Shown here: one piece after another, positions 27,538 through 36,070 of the stretch
Layout: every line of letters starts with the position of its first letter
Numbering within the stretch: position 1 is the first letter of the stretch
Assembly (NCBI RefSeq): GCF_900107605.1
Contig: NZ_FNQJ01000015.1
Coordinates: 1 to 64,000, forward strand
DNA: 64,000 nt
Direction: 5' to 3'
Source: Acidovorax soli
GTDB taxonomy: Bacteria > Pseudomonadota > Gammaproteobacteria > Burkholderiales > Burkholderiaceae_C
Notes under the pieces: model-generated
Told to the model about the DNA's origin: nothing
Databases searched by the model: none
What the model saw: only the letters and a program-made list of their open reading frames with translations
Position numbers and translations under genes: made by a program

Positions 27538-27756
27538 ATGACGAACACTTACCACGCAGCGCATTTCGACCCCACCGTGGACGAAATCGATGTACTCAAG
27601 CGGCTGGAGATGGGTGAACTCATCACCCAGGACGGCGCGCTCAGGGAGCACCTGTCGGGGCGGCTGCTGGAGTGGGGTCTCATCAGCAAGAACGCGGGCG
27701 GTGAAATGGCCATCACCCCCTCGGGGCGGCAATTGATCCGGCGCCAGGACAATTAG
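27538..27756 (+). CDS. Small hypothetical protein, winged-helix-like
   Basis: A 72-residue acidic protein (MTNTYHAAHFDPTVDEIDVL start). The pattern LKRLEMGELITQDGALREHL, LLEWGLIS and AITPSGRQLI looks like a compact winged helix in which the last strand carries a T-x-x-G motif, as in small transcription factors. The ATG at 27538 follows GGAGAACG, a good ribosome site. No partner gene is evident. Function unknown. Confidence 0.6.
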   Translation: MTNTYHAAHFDPTVDEIDVLKRLEMGELITQDGALREHLSGRLLEWGLISKNAGGEMAITPSGRQLIRRQDN

Positions 27757-28022
27757 CGCCAGGAGCCGTTGCGCCGGCGCGGCGCAGATGCCGGGTGTGC
27801 GGCGCAGCACCAGCGCCCGCGGTGTCGGGTTGTCGGCCAGGTGGGATGTGGTGTGTGCGGCCCTGCGGTACAGCGGTGGGGTGCGCACAGTTTGGTGGGC
27901 GGATCTTTCCGCGCATCGACTTGCGGATCGCCGAAGCGGTCAGGAGCACGGGCGGCATGCGATGGCTGTGCGCTGCACAATCGCTCCGTTCTTTCCAACC
28001 CGTCCACCAAGGAAAATCCTTC

Positions 28023-28628
28023 ATGAAACTGTTCATCAAGCCCGGCGCCTGTTCCCTGGCATCGCACATCGTGCTCGAAGAAACCGGCCTGCCGTACACG
28101 ACCGAGGTGGTTAACCTCCAGACCAAGCAGACCGCCAGCGGCCAGGACTTCTGGGCCATCAACCCCAAGGGTTACGTGCCCGCACTGCAGCTGGACGACG
28201 GTACCCTGCTCACCGAAGGCCCGGCCATCGTCCAGTACCTGGCCGACCAGGTGCCCGCCAAACCCCTGGCCCCGGCCAACGGCACGCTGGCCCGCTACCA
28301 GCTGCAGGGCTGGCTCACGTTCATCGGCACCGAGCTGCACCGCAACTTCGGCGCCTTCTTCAACCCCGCCGGCACGCCCGAATGGAAAGAGGTCTCGCGC
28401 AGCAACCTGCAGCGGCGTTTTGCCTATGTCAACGACCAGCTCGCGGGCCGCGACCACCTGATGGGCGCCGACTTCAGCGTGGCCGACGCCTACCTCTTCA
28501 CCGTTCTCGGTTGGACCGGCCACATCGGCCTCGACCTGGCGCCCTGGCCCAACCTGGTCGCCTTTCGCGCGCGGGTGGCAGCGCGTCCAGCGGTGCAGGC
28601 CGTGCTGAAGGACGAAGGCCTGGCCTGA
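28023..28628 (+). CDS. gstA: Glutathione S-transferase
   Basis: The 201-residue enzyme has an N-terminal thioredoxin-like domain (MKLFIKPGACSLASHIVLEE) with the catalytic Cys of beta-class GSTs, cis-Pro in KGYVPALQLDDG, the TEGPAIVQYLAD glutathione-binding segment and an all-helical C-terminal domain (AYLFTVLGWTGHIGLDL). It detoxifies electrophiles with glutathione in the cytoplasm. The ATG at 28023 has AAGGAA in front. It stands at the right end of the ordinary chromosome, before the restriction-modification island. Confidence 0.92.
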   Translation: MKLFIKPGACSLASHIVLEETGLPYTTEVVNLQTKQTASGQDFWAINPKGYVPALQLDDGTLLTEGPAIVQYLADQVPAKPLAPANGTLARYQLQGWLTFIGTELHRNFGAFFNPAGTPEWKEVSRSNLQRRFAYVNDQLAGRDHLMGADFSVADAYLFTVLGWTGHIGLDLAPWPNLVAFRARVAARPAVQAVLKDEGLA

Positions 28629-28738
28629 CGGATATGCCGCCACCGGCAAGGCTTTGTCGGGGTGACACGGGGCGGCGGTAGTATCCGGTAACAACTACAC
28701 GCCACCCCTGCATGCCCAAGGTGGGTGCAACCTGCCGA

Positions 28739-31204
28739 ATGGACAAGAAAAACCTCTCCGAAAGCGACATCTGCGACAAGTTCATCCGCCCGGCCATGGA
28801 GCGCGCCGGGTGGAACGGTCTGGACCAGATCTTTCGGGAGTACCCGTTGCGGGCAGGGCGCGTGGTGGTGCGCGGCAGCAAGGCCTACCGCGACAAAAGC
28901 TCGGTGCTGCGCGCCGACTACGCCCTGTTCTACAAGGCCAACATTCCCCTGGCGGTGGTCGAGGCCAAAGACAACCAGCACGCCGTCGGCGCGGGCATAA
29001 GCCAGGCGCTGAACTACGCCCAGCTGCTGGATGTGCCGTTCAGCTTTGCCAGCAATGGCGACGGCTTCGTGTTCCGCGATGCGACCCTGGCCACCGGCGT
29101 GCTGGAGAAGAATCTCACCCTCGAAGAATTCCCCTCGCCACAAGAGCTGTGGAACCGCTACTGCGCCTGGAAGGGCTGGTCCGCCGAAGAAAGCCGCGTG
29201 GCTGGTTTTGACTATGCCCCCCACAAGACCCCGCGCTACTACCAGCTCAACGCCGTCAACCGCGCGGTCGAGGCCATCGCTGCCGGGCAAAACCGCGTGC
29301 TGCTGGTCATGGCCACCGGCACCGGCAAAACCTACACCGCGTTCCAGATCATCTGGCGTCTGTGGAAGAGCGGCGCCAAAAAGCGCATCCTGTTCCTGGC
29401 CGACCGCAACATCCTCATCGACCAGACCATGGTCAACGACTTTCGCCCCTTCAAGGGCGCCATGGCCAAGCTCAGCCCTAACGCCAAGGGCGTGGAGCGG
29501 GTCGATGCGCAGGGCGTGGTGTCGGTCGAAGACGTGGCCCTGGCCGTCCACAAAACCACCAAGCTGGTGGACAAGAGCTACGAGATTTACCTGTCGCTCT
29601 ACCAGGCCGTCACCGGCACCGAGGAAGAGCGCAACATCTACAAGCAGTTCAGCCCCGACTTCTTCGACCTCATCGTGGTGGACGAATGCCACCGGGGCAG
29701 CGCGGCCGAAGACTCCGCGTGGCGCGACATCCTCACCTACTTCGGCAGCGCCACGCAGATCGGCCTCACCGCCACGCCCAAGGAAACCAAGGACGTTTCC
29801 AGCACCGACTATTTCGGTGAGCCCGTCTATACCTACAGCCTCAAGCAAGGCATCGAAGACGGCTACCTGGCCCCGTACAAGGTCATCCGCGTCGATTTGG
29901 ATAAGGACACCTTCGGCTGGCGCCCCACGGCAGGCATGGCCGACAAGCACGGCCACGCCATCGAAGACCGCATCTACACCGGCGCCGACATGAACCGCAA
30001 GCTGGTGCTGGAGCAGCGCGACGTGGCCGTGGCCGCCAAGATCACCGAATACCTCAAGGCCACCGACCGCTACGCCAGGACCATCGTCTTTTGCGAAGAC
30101 ATCGACCACGCCGCGCGCATGCGCCAGGCGCTCGCCAACGCCAACGCCGACCTGTGCGCCACCCAGCCCAAATACGTGGTGCAGATCACCGGCGACAACA
30201 CCGAGGGCAAGCTGGAGCTCGACAACTTCATCGACCCCGAGAAAACCTACCCAGTGATTGCCACCACCTCCAAGCTCATGAGCACCGGGGTCGATGCCCA
30301 GACCTGCAAGCTCATCGTGCTGGACCAGGGCATCCAATCCATGACGCTGTTCAAGCAGATCATCGGCCGGGGCACCCGCCTGCGCGAAGACCTGGGCAAG
30401 ACCTGGTTCACCATCCTCGACTTCAAGCGCGCCACCGAACTGTTTGCCGATAAAGACTTTGACGGCGAGCCCGTGCAAATCTACGAACCCGGCAGCGGCG
30501 AGCCCGTGGCGCCGCCCGAGCCACCCTTGGGCTCAGACCTATCCCACCCCGTTCCGCCTGAGCTTGCCGAAGGCCAGCCCCTGGGGCCCTTTGCCGGCAA
30601 CGGCGCCGCCGACGGCCCCAAAAAATACATCCTCGGCAACAACGTCACCGTGGCCGTGGCCCGTGAGCGCGTGCAGTACCTCAACGCCCAGGGCCAGCTC
30701 ATCACCGAAAGCCTGCGCGACTACACCCGCATCAACCTGCGCAAGCAATACGAATCGCTCGACCAGTTCCTGCAGGCCTGGCAGCAGGCCGACCGCAAGG
30801 CCGCACTGCTGCAAGAGCTCGAAGGGCAGGGCGTGCTGCTGGAAGCCCTGGCCGACGAGGTGGCACACACAGGCATGGTGGACCTCGACCCGTTCGACCT
30901 GCTGCTGCATGTCGCCTACGACCAGCCCCCGCTCACCCGCAGCGAGCGCGCCCGCCGCGTGCAAAAGCGCAACGTCTTCACCCAATACGGCCCCGTGGCC
31001 CGCAAGGTGCTGGAGGCCCTGCTCGACAAATATGCCGATGAAGGCATCGCCACCATCGAGAGCAACGAAGTCTTCAAGCTCCAGCCCTTCACCGACCTGG
31101 GCAGCCCCGTGGAGCTGGTGCGCAGCTTTGGCGGCCGTCCCCAATACCTGAGCGCTCTGCAAACCCTGGAGCGCGAGCTGTACGCTACGCACCCGGCCGC
31201 CTGA
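28739..31204 (+). CDS. hsdR: Type I restriction enzyme, R subunit
   Basis: The DNA-translocating and cleaving subunit. The 821 residues hold the N-terminal nuclease (RADYALFYKANIPLAVVEAKDNQHAV contains the Asp and the E-x-K of the PD-ExK site), a superfamily 2 helicase with Walker A (LVMATGTGKTYTAFQII), DECHRGSAAE (box II), GLTATPKET (box III) and QIIGRGTRLREDLG (box VI). It is of the EcoAI-like (type IB) form. The ATG at 28739 (MDKKNLSESDIC) is the family start; another ATG lies at 28712. It leads hsdM by 87 bases. Confidence 0.94.
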   Translation: MDKKNLSESDICDKFIRPAMERAGWNGLDQIFREYPLRAGRVVVRGSKAYRDKSSVLRADYALFYKANIPLAVVEAKDNQHAVGAGISQALNYAQLLDVPFSFASNGDGFVFRDATLATGVLEKNLTLEEFPSPQELWNRYCAWKGWSAEESRVAGFDYAPHKTPRYYQLNAVNRAVEAIAAGQNRVLLVMATGTGKTYTAFQIIWRLWKSGAKKRILFLADRNILIDQTMVNDFRPFKGAMAKLSPNAKGVERVDAQGVVSVEDVALAVHKTTKLVDKSYEIYLSLYQAVTGTEEERNIYKQFSPDFFDLIVVDECHRGSAAEDSAWRDILTYFGSATQIGLTATPKETKDVSSTDYFGEPVYTYSLKQGIEDGYLAPYKVIRVDLDKDTFGWRPTAGMADKHGHAIEDRIYTGADMNRKLVLEQRDVAVAAKITEYLKATDRYARTIVFCEDIDHAARMRQALANANADLCATQPKYVVQITGDNTEGKLELDNFIDPEKTYPVIATTSKLMSTGVDAQTCKLIVLDQGIQSMTLFKQIIGRGTRLREDLGKTWFTILDFKRATELFADKDFDGEPVQIYEPGSGEPVAPPEPPLGSDLSHPVPPELAEGQPLGPFAGNGAADGPKKYILGNNVTVAVARERVQYLNAQGQLITESLRDYTRINLRKQYESLDQFLQAWQQADRKAALLQELEGQGVLLEALADEVAHTGMVDLDPFDLLLHVAYDQPPLTRSERARRVQKRNVFTQYGPVARKVLEALLDKYADEGIATIESNEVFKLQPFTDLGSPVELVRSFGGRPQYLSALQTLERELYATHPAA

Positions 31205-31230
31205 CTGTGGCTGCCAAAAACTTCTTTTTT

Positions 31231-31275
31231 GATAGCTGTTAGCGCTTGATTTGTAAGCGCTAGAGCCATTTTTGT
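31231..31275. repeat. Dispersed intergenic palindrome, copy 2
   Basis: ATAGCTGTT, AGCGCTT (31241-31247), a 7-base spacer and AAGCGCT (31255-31261) followed by AGAGCC and T-rich sequence, between hsdR and hsdM. It matches the copy at 21709-21745 in order and spacing. Confidence 0.65.
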
Positions 31276-31291
31276 TCAAATTCTGCACCCC

Positions 31292-32776
31292 ATGTCCAAC
31301 CTCACCCCCGTCATCAAATCCATCCAGGACATCATGCGCCAGGACTCCGGCGTCGATGGTGACGCCCAGCGCATCAGCCAGCTCACCTGGCTGCTGTTCC
31401 TCAAGGTGTTTGATGCGCTCGAAGAAGAGCTGGAGCTGACGCGCGACCACTACCAAAGCCCCATCCCCGAGGCCATGCGCTGGCGCCACTGGGCGGCGGA
31501 CCCCGAGGGCATCACCGGCGAGGTGCTGCTCGACTTTGTGGACAACCAGCTCTTCGCCACCCTCAAGAGCCTCAGCGCCGACCCTGTGCGCAACCCGCGC
31601 GGCTACGTGGTGCGCGGCGTGTTTGAAGACGCCTACAACTACATGAAAAGCGGCCACCTGCTGCGCCAGGTGGTCAACAAGCTCAACGGCATCGACTTCA
31701 ACCGCCAGGCCGAGCGCCACCAGTTCAACGACCTGTACGAAAAAATCCTCAAGGATCTGCAGAGCGCAGGCAACGCGGGCGAGTTCTACACCCCCCGCGC
31801 CGTCACCCAGTTCATGGTGGACATGCTCAACCCGCAGCTGGGCGAGGTGGTGCTCGACCCCGCCACCGGTACCGGCGGCTTCCTCGTCTGCGCCATCGAG
31901 CACCTGCGCAAGCAGGTCCACAACGCAGGCCAGGAGGCCGTGCTGCAAAACAGCATTCGTGGCGTCGAGAAAAAGCAGATGCCCCACATGCTCTGCGTGA
32001 CCAACCTGCTGCTGCATGGCATCGAGGTGCCCAGCAACATCCGCCACGACAACACCCTGGCACGCCCCCTGCGCGATTACACCGCCGCCGACCGCGTGGA
32101 CGTGGTGCTCACCAACCCGCCCTTTGGCGGCGTGGAAGAGCCCGGCATCGAGCAAGGCTACCCCGCCGACGTGCGCACCAAGGAAACGGCCGACCTGTTC
32201 CTCGTGCTCATCAAGCACATCCTCAAGACCAACGGCCGCGCCGCCCTGGTGCTGCCCGACGGCACCCTGTTTGGCGAAGGCGTCAAAAGCCGCATCAAAG
32301 AGCAACTGCTGGCCGAGTGCAACCTGCACACCATCGTGCGCCTGCCCAACGGCGTGTTCGCGCCCTACACCGGCATCAAGACCAACCTGCTGTTCTTCAC
32401 CAAGGGCCAGCCCACGCAGCATGTCTGGTACTACGAGCACCCCTATCCGCCGGGCGTCAAAAACTACAACAAGACCAAGCCCATCCGCATCGAAGAGTTC
32501 GACGCCGAGAAAGCCTGGTGGGGCAGCGAGGCCGACGGCTTTGCCGCCCGCGTGGAAAACGAACGCGCCTGGAAGGTCAGCATCGACACCATCCGCGCCG
32601 CCAACTGGAACCTCGACCAGAAGAACCCGCATGTGGGCGAGCAGCAGAGCCACGACCCCGAGGTGCTGCTGGCCGACTACGCCCGCCTGCAGGCCGAGGC
32701 CCAGGCCCTGCGCGACGAGCTCAAGGGCATCCTCGCCCAGTCTTTGACCAAAACGGCCGATGGTGCTGCCGACTAA
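31292..32776 (+). CDS. hsdM: Type I modification methyltransferase, M subunit
   Basis: The adenine-N6 methyltransferase of the type I complex, needed for both methylation and restriction. The 494 residues show an N-terminal helical domain, then GEFYTPRAVTQFMVDML, the SAM-binding DPATGTGGFL and the catalytic motif NPPFGG, and a C-terminal region that contacts HsdS. Full length for the IB family. It lies between hsdR and a two-gene cassette that separates it from hsdS, while in most operons hsdS follows directly. Confidence 0.95.
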   Translation: MSNLTPVIKSIQDIMRQDSGVDGDAQRISQLTWLLFLKVFDALEEELELTRDHYQSPIPEAMRWRHWAADPEGITGEVLLDFVDNQLFATLKSLSADPVRNPRGYVVRGVFEDAYNYMKSGHLLRQVVNKLNGIDFNRQAERHQFNDLYEKILKDLQSAGNAGEFYTPRAVTQFMVDMLNPQLGEVVLDPATGTGGFLVCAIEHLRKQVHNAGQEAVLQNSIRGVEKKQMPHMLCVTNLLLHGIEVPSNIRHDNTLARPLRDYTAADRVDVVLTNPPFGGVEEPGIEQGYPADVRTKETADLFLVLIKHILKTNGRAALVLPDGTLFGEGVKSRIKEQLLAECNLHTIVRLPNGVFAPYTGIKTNLLFFTKGQPTQHVWYYEHPYPPGVKNYNKTKPIRIEEFDAEKAWWGSEADGFAARVENERAWKVSIDTIRAANWNLDQKNPHVGEQQSHDPEVLLADYARLQAEAQALRDELKGILAQSLTKTADGAAD

Positions 32777-32800
32777 GCGCTAATAGCTATAAAAAATAGA
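32773..32800. repeat. Dispersed intergenic repeat, partial copy
   Basis: AAGCGCTAATAGCTATAAAAAATAG overlaps the hsdM stop codon. It carries the AAGCGCT and ATAGCTAT parts of the dispersed repeat in changed order, as a degenerate copy. Confidence 0.4.
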
Positions 32801-32859
32801 GCAATTTTCACGGCACCTCAGGCCACGGTTGGCAACGTGGAGCACTGGACATTCATCTG

Positions 32860-32892
32860 TTGAAGTGCACAATACGTTTTCCAATAGAAAAC
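32860..32892 (+). promoter_or_regulatory. Putative promoter and operator of the nucleotidyltransferase/HEPN cassette
   Basis: TTGAAG (32860-32865) and AATAGA (32883-32888) are 17 bases apart, a fair sigma-70 arrangement. The inverted repeat GTTTTC-N5-GAAAAC (32876-32881 and 32887-32892) overlaps the -10 box, as expected for an autoregulated cassette. Both are inferred from sequence alone. Confidence 0.45.
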
Positions 32893-32905
32893 AATCGTTT
32901 CTTCT

Positions 32906-33493
32906 TTGAAAACACATTCCACACTTGCAGAACTGCTGTTCCCCAACCAGTACCGGCGCAAGGTGCTGGCGCTGCTCTTGATGCAGCCCGAACAGAAAAG
33001 GCACCTGCGCGAGCTGGCCCGCCAGACGCAGGCCGCCCCCGGCACCCTGAAAAAAGAGCTGGACGCGCTGTGCCATGTCGGCCTGCTCACCAGCGAGCGC
33101 GTGGGCAACCAGGTGCAGTTTCAGGCCAACCAGGGCCACCCCGTGTTTGCCGAGCTGCAGGCCCTCATCCGCAAAACCACCGGCCTGGCCGATGTGCTGC
33201 GCCAGGCCCTGCAGCCGCTGGGCGAGCAGGTAGAGCTGGCCTTTGTGTTCGGCTCCATGGCCAGCGGCAGCGCCCACGCGGGCAGCGATGTCGATTTGCT
33301 GGTGGTGGGCCGCGCCAGCTTTGCCCAGGTGGTCGAGGCCACCTACGCCGCCCAGGCCCCGCTGGGGCGCGAGATCAACCCCAAGGTCATGACCGCTGCC
33401 GAATGGGCCCGCCAACGCGCCGAAGGCCAGCCCTTTGTGCAAGAGCTGCTGGCCAAGCCGAAAGTGATGCTGATCGGAACCCTCGATGCCTGA
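32906..33493 (+). CDS. Winged-helix / MNT nucleotidyltransferase (putative antitoxin)
   Basis: A 195-residue two-domain protein. Residues 10-80 form an ArsR-like winged helix (YRRKVLALLLMQ, HLRELARQTQAAPGTLKKEL). Residues 105-190 form a minimal nucleotidyltransferase with the canonical GS-x10-D-x-D site (Gly116-Ser117, Asp128, Asp130). MNT proteins paired with HEPN toxins neutralise them, in studied cases by AMP transfer. The gene has a TTG start close to the predicted transcription start and overlaps the HEPN gene by 8 bases. Regulation by its own winged helix is inferred. Confidence 0.8.
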   Translation: MKTHSTLAELLFPNQYRRKVLALLLMQPEQKRHLRELARQTQAAPGTLKKELDALCHVGLLTSERVGNQVQFQANQGHPVFAELQALIRKTTGLADVLRQALQPLGEQVELAFVFGSMASGSAHAGSDVDLLVVGRASFAQVVEATYAAQAPLGREINPKVMTAAEWARQRAEGQPFVQELLAKPKVMLIGTLDA

Positions 33494-33944
33494 AGAAGAA
33501 CTGAACAACCTGGCGCGCATCGGCATGCTCGACAAAGTGCCGTTTTCCGCCGCCCTGCTGCACAAAATGCTGGCCACCGCCCGCACCCGCCTGCAAGACG
33601 CGCAGCGCGTGGGCAACAGCCCCGAGACGCGCTTCGACTGCGCCTACACCGCCATCCGCGCCGTGGCCGATGCCGCCTTGCACGCCCAGGGCTGGCGCAC
33701 CTCCACCAGCAAGCCCGGCCACCACCAGACCACCCTGCAGTGCCTCACGCACACCCTGGGCGTCAGCCCCGCCACCGTGCGCGTGCTCGACGCCCTGCGC
33801 AAGCAGCGCAACCTGAGCGACTACGACGGCGAACTGGTCACCGAACAGGCCCTGCACGAGTGCCTGCAACAGGCCCAAACCCTGTTGCAACGGGCGGAGC
33901 AACAGCTGGCCCCATTGATGAACAAAACCGCCTCTGGCGCTTGA
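33486..33944 (+). CDS. HEPN-domain protein (putative toxin of an MNT/HEPN pair)
   Basis: A 152-residue all-helical protein that overlaps the nucleotidyltransferase gene by 8 bases. Its helices RFDCAYTAIRAVADAALHAQGW and LDALRKQRNLSDYDGE fit HEPN proteins. The usual ribonuclease motif R-x4-6-H is here RNLSDYD (Arg108, Tyr113), without the His but with a Tyr where AMP is added in studied pairs. It may be an RNase variant or a non-catalytic member. It ends 12 bases before hsdS, so the cassette is cotranscribed with hsdS. Confidence 0.75.
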   Translation: MPEEELNNLARIGMLDKVPFSAALLHKMLATARTRLQDAQRVGNSPETRFDCAYTAIRAVADAALHAQGWRTSTSKPGHHQTTLQCLTHTLGVSPATVRVLDALRKQRNLSDYDGELVTEQALHECLQQAQTLLQRAEQQLAPLMNKTASGA

Positions 33945-33955
33945 GGAGCAGGCGC

Positions 33956-35614
33956 ATGCTGCTATCCAATTTGGACCTGCTGGCCACCGCACCCGGTGGC
34001 GTCGCCCGCCTGCGCGAGCTGATTCTGACCCTGGCCGTGCAAGGCAAGCTGGTGCCGCAAGACCCGGCGGATGAGCCTGCGAGCGTGCTGCTGCAGAAGA
34101 TTCGGGCGGAGAAGGACCGGTTGATTGCCGAGGGCAAGATCAAGCGGGACAAGCCGCTGGCGGAGATTGGGGAGGAGGAAAAGCCGTTTGAGTTGCCGGT
34201 GGGGTGGTCGTTTTGCCGACTTGGTGATTTGCTGCTTTCCATTCGAAGCGGCGGCACACCAAGCAAACAAAACCCCGCCTACTGGGACGGAGATATCCCA
34301 TGGGCGAGCGTTAAAGACTTGGGATTCGGTGAGACGCTTACGGATACCCAAGACCGGATAACCGGTGAAGGCCTTCAAGCCGGTTCGCAACTGGCAACGG
34401 CTGGTTCGATTTTGATTTGTACGCGCATGGGGCTTGGGAAAATTGGCGAGGCACTGATTGACGTTGCTATCAACCAAGATTTGAAAGCTGTGCAGCTTGG
34501 AGCCGGCGTTCACAAGCAGTACTTCATCAACTATTTCAAAACGCTATCGGTGGTTGGTTCTGGAATGACCGTCGCTGGAATCAAGCAGGATGAGTTGCTC
34601 GGCTTCGTCGTGCCACTTCCGTCTGAAGCCGAACAATCCCGCATCGTCGCCCGCGTCGAAGAACTCATGCGCCTGTGCGATGCGCTGCAGGCCAAGGCCC
34701 AGCTGGAGGCCACGCAACACGCCCAGCTGGTCAGCACCCTGCTGGGCACGCTCACCGCCAGCACCACGCCCGAGGAGCTGGCCGCCAACTGGCAGCGCGT
34801 GGCCCAGCACTTCGACCTGCTGCTGGACCGCCCCGAAGCCATCGACGCTCTGGATCAAACCCTGCTGCAACTGGCCGTGCGCGGCCTGCTCGTGCCCCAA
34901 GACCCCACCGATGAACCCGCCAGCGTTCTGCTGCAAAAGATCCGCGCCGAAAAAGACCGCCTCATCGCCGCAGGCCAGATCAAACGCGACAAGCCCCTGC
35001 CGCCCATCACCGACGAGGAAAAACCGTTTGAGTTGCCGGTGGGGTGGGAGTGGGTGAGGCTGCAACAGGCGTATGACGTACGCGACGGAACGCACGATAC
35101 CCCCAAATATCAGTCCACGGGATTTCCGCTTGTAACAAGCAAGAATCTCTATGGGGGGGTGCTTGATTTATCAGACGTAAAGCTGATTTCGCCTGCTGAT
35201 CACGAACAGATATCTGCTCGTTCCAGAGTTGATCGCGACGATATTCTCTTTGCAATGATTGGCAGCATTGGAAATCCCGTCATTGTTGATATAGATACAG
35301 AGTTCAGCGTAAAAAACGTCGCGCTATTCAAGTATTACGCGGCCGCCTTGTCCTGCCCCAAGTACCTTTTGCTTGTGTTGCAGGCTGAAGCGGCGGGGAT
35401 GAAAGAACGTGCTGCTGGTGGCGTGCAATCTTTCATTTCGTTGGGGCAACTTCGCTCATCCGTGGTTGCTCTTCCTCCTCTCTCCGAACAGTCCCGCATC
35501 GTCAACCGTGTCACTGCCCTGCGCCGCCTGTGCTCCGACCTGCGCCAGCGCCTGGCCGAACGCCAGTCCGTGCAGGCCCGTCTGGCCGAGGCGCTGGTGG
35601 CTTCTGTGGCGTGA
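33956..35614 (+). CDS. hsdS: Type I specificity subunit
   Basis: HsdS selects the DNA target. The 552 residues have two similar halves: conserved LAVQGKLVPQDPADEPASVL with ELPVGW (about 27-85), target domain 1 (about 86-220), a central conserved part, the second copy LAVRGLLVPQDPTDEPASVL (about 303-365), target domain 2 (about 366-505) and the C-terminal RIVNRVTALRRLCSDLRQRL. The target domains have clearly lower GC than the conserved parts, typical of exchanged domains. The start at 33956 follows a GAGGAG site. Confidence 0.92.
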   Translation: MLLSNLDLLATAPGGVARLRELILTLAVQGKLVPQDPADEPASVLLQKIRAEKDRLIAEGKIKRDKPLAEIGEEEKPFELPVGWSFCRLGDLLLSIRSGGTPSKQNPAYWDGDIPWASVKDLGFGETLTDTQDRITGEGLQAGSQLATAGSILICTRMGLGKIGEALIDVAINQDLKAVQLGAGVHKQYFINYFKTLSVVGSGMTVAGIKQDELLGFVVPLPSEAEQSRIVARVEELMRLCDALQAKAQLEATQHAQLVSTLLGTLTASTTPEELAANWQRVAQHFDLLLDRPEAIDALDQTLLQLAVRGLLVPQDPTDEPASVLLQKIRAEKDRLIAAGQIKRDKPLPPITDEEKPFELPVGWEWVRLQQAYDVRDGTHDTPKYQSTGFPLVTSKNLYGGVLDLSDVKLISPADHEQISARSRVDRDDILFAMIGSIGNPVIVDIDTEFSVKNVALFKYYAAALSCPKYLLLVLQAEAAGMKERAAGGVQSFISLGQLRSSVVALPPLSEQSRIVNRVTALRRLCSDLRQRLAERQSVQARLAEALVASVA

Positions 35615-35635
35615 CGATCCCATCCTCCATATAAA

Positions 35636-35650
35636 TTACCATAATGGTAA
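35636..35650 (+). promoter_or_regulatory. 15-bp palindrome at the start of the MqsR-like gene
   Basis: TTACCAT-A-ATGGTAA is a perfect palindrome whose right arm contains the ATG at 35644. An AT-rich TATAAAT lies just before it. Placement at the head of a toxin-antitoxin-like pair suggests the operator bound by the antitoxin. This is inference. Confidence 0.55.
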
Positions 35651-36057
35651 AAATTTTCGTCCTTTCGGAGTACAGTCTGAATCCTCCCGAGGACGGGCAG
35701 GGGCGCGTCAAGATCGCGAACGGGCCGCTGTACGAGCTGCAGCTGGTGCAGACCTTGGCACGTGATGAGAGCCGAATCAACGCCTGGACGGAGAAGTGCC
35801 GCAAGGATGTGCGCAAGTGGTTTGACGATGACTTGGAGCGCGTGGGTGATTTGATCTCGGTGCTGAAGCCGGGGGATTACATCGACTCGGAATGGTGCGA
35901 AAACGGCAAGGGTGCCTGGGCGGCCTGTGACGCCTATAGCATCAGCTTGGTAGAGACCGCTCCGGCGACGGGGCGGCCTGTTCGGATGGAATATTTTTTG
36001 AAGTTTGCTGTGAGCAAGACCGGGGCCTTGGTCCTGATCGTGTCTTGCCACGCTTGA
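35644..36057 (+). CDS. MqsR-like putative toxin
   Basis: A 137-residue protein. The second half, with DYIDSEWCENGKGAWAACDAY and YFLKFAVSKTGALVLIVS, follows the MqsR pattern (Tyr-x-Ser, then W-x-x-D-x-Tyr, then YLK-x-x-V and VLIVS) although overall similarity is low and it is longer than MqsR (98). The next gene, 13 bases further on, is clearly MqsA-like, which supports a ribonuclease toxin. Another reading is an unrelated RelE-fold partner. The cassette lies directly behind hsdS, 29 bases past its stop. Confidence 0.6.
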   Translation: MVKIFVLSEYSLNPPEDGQGRVKIANGPLYELQLVQTLARDESRINAWTEKCRKDVRKWFDDDLERVGDLISVLKPGDYIDSEWCENGKGAWAACDAYSISLVETAPATGRPVRMEYFLKFAVSKTGALVLIVSCHA

Positions 36058-36070
36058 AAGGAGTGCCTCG

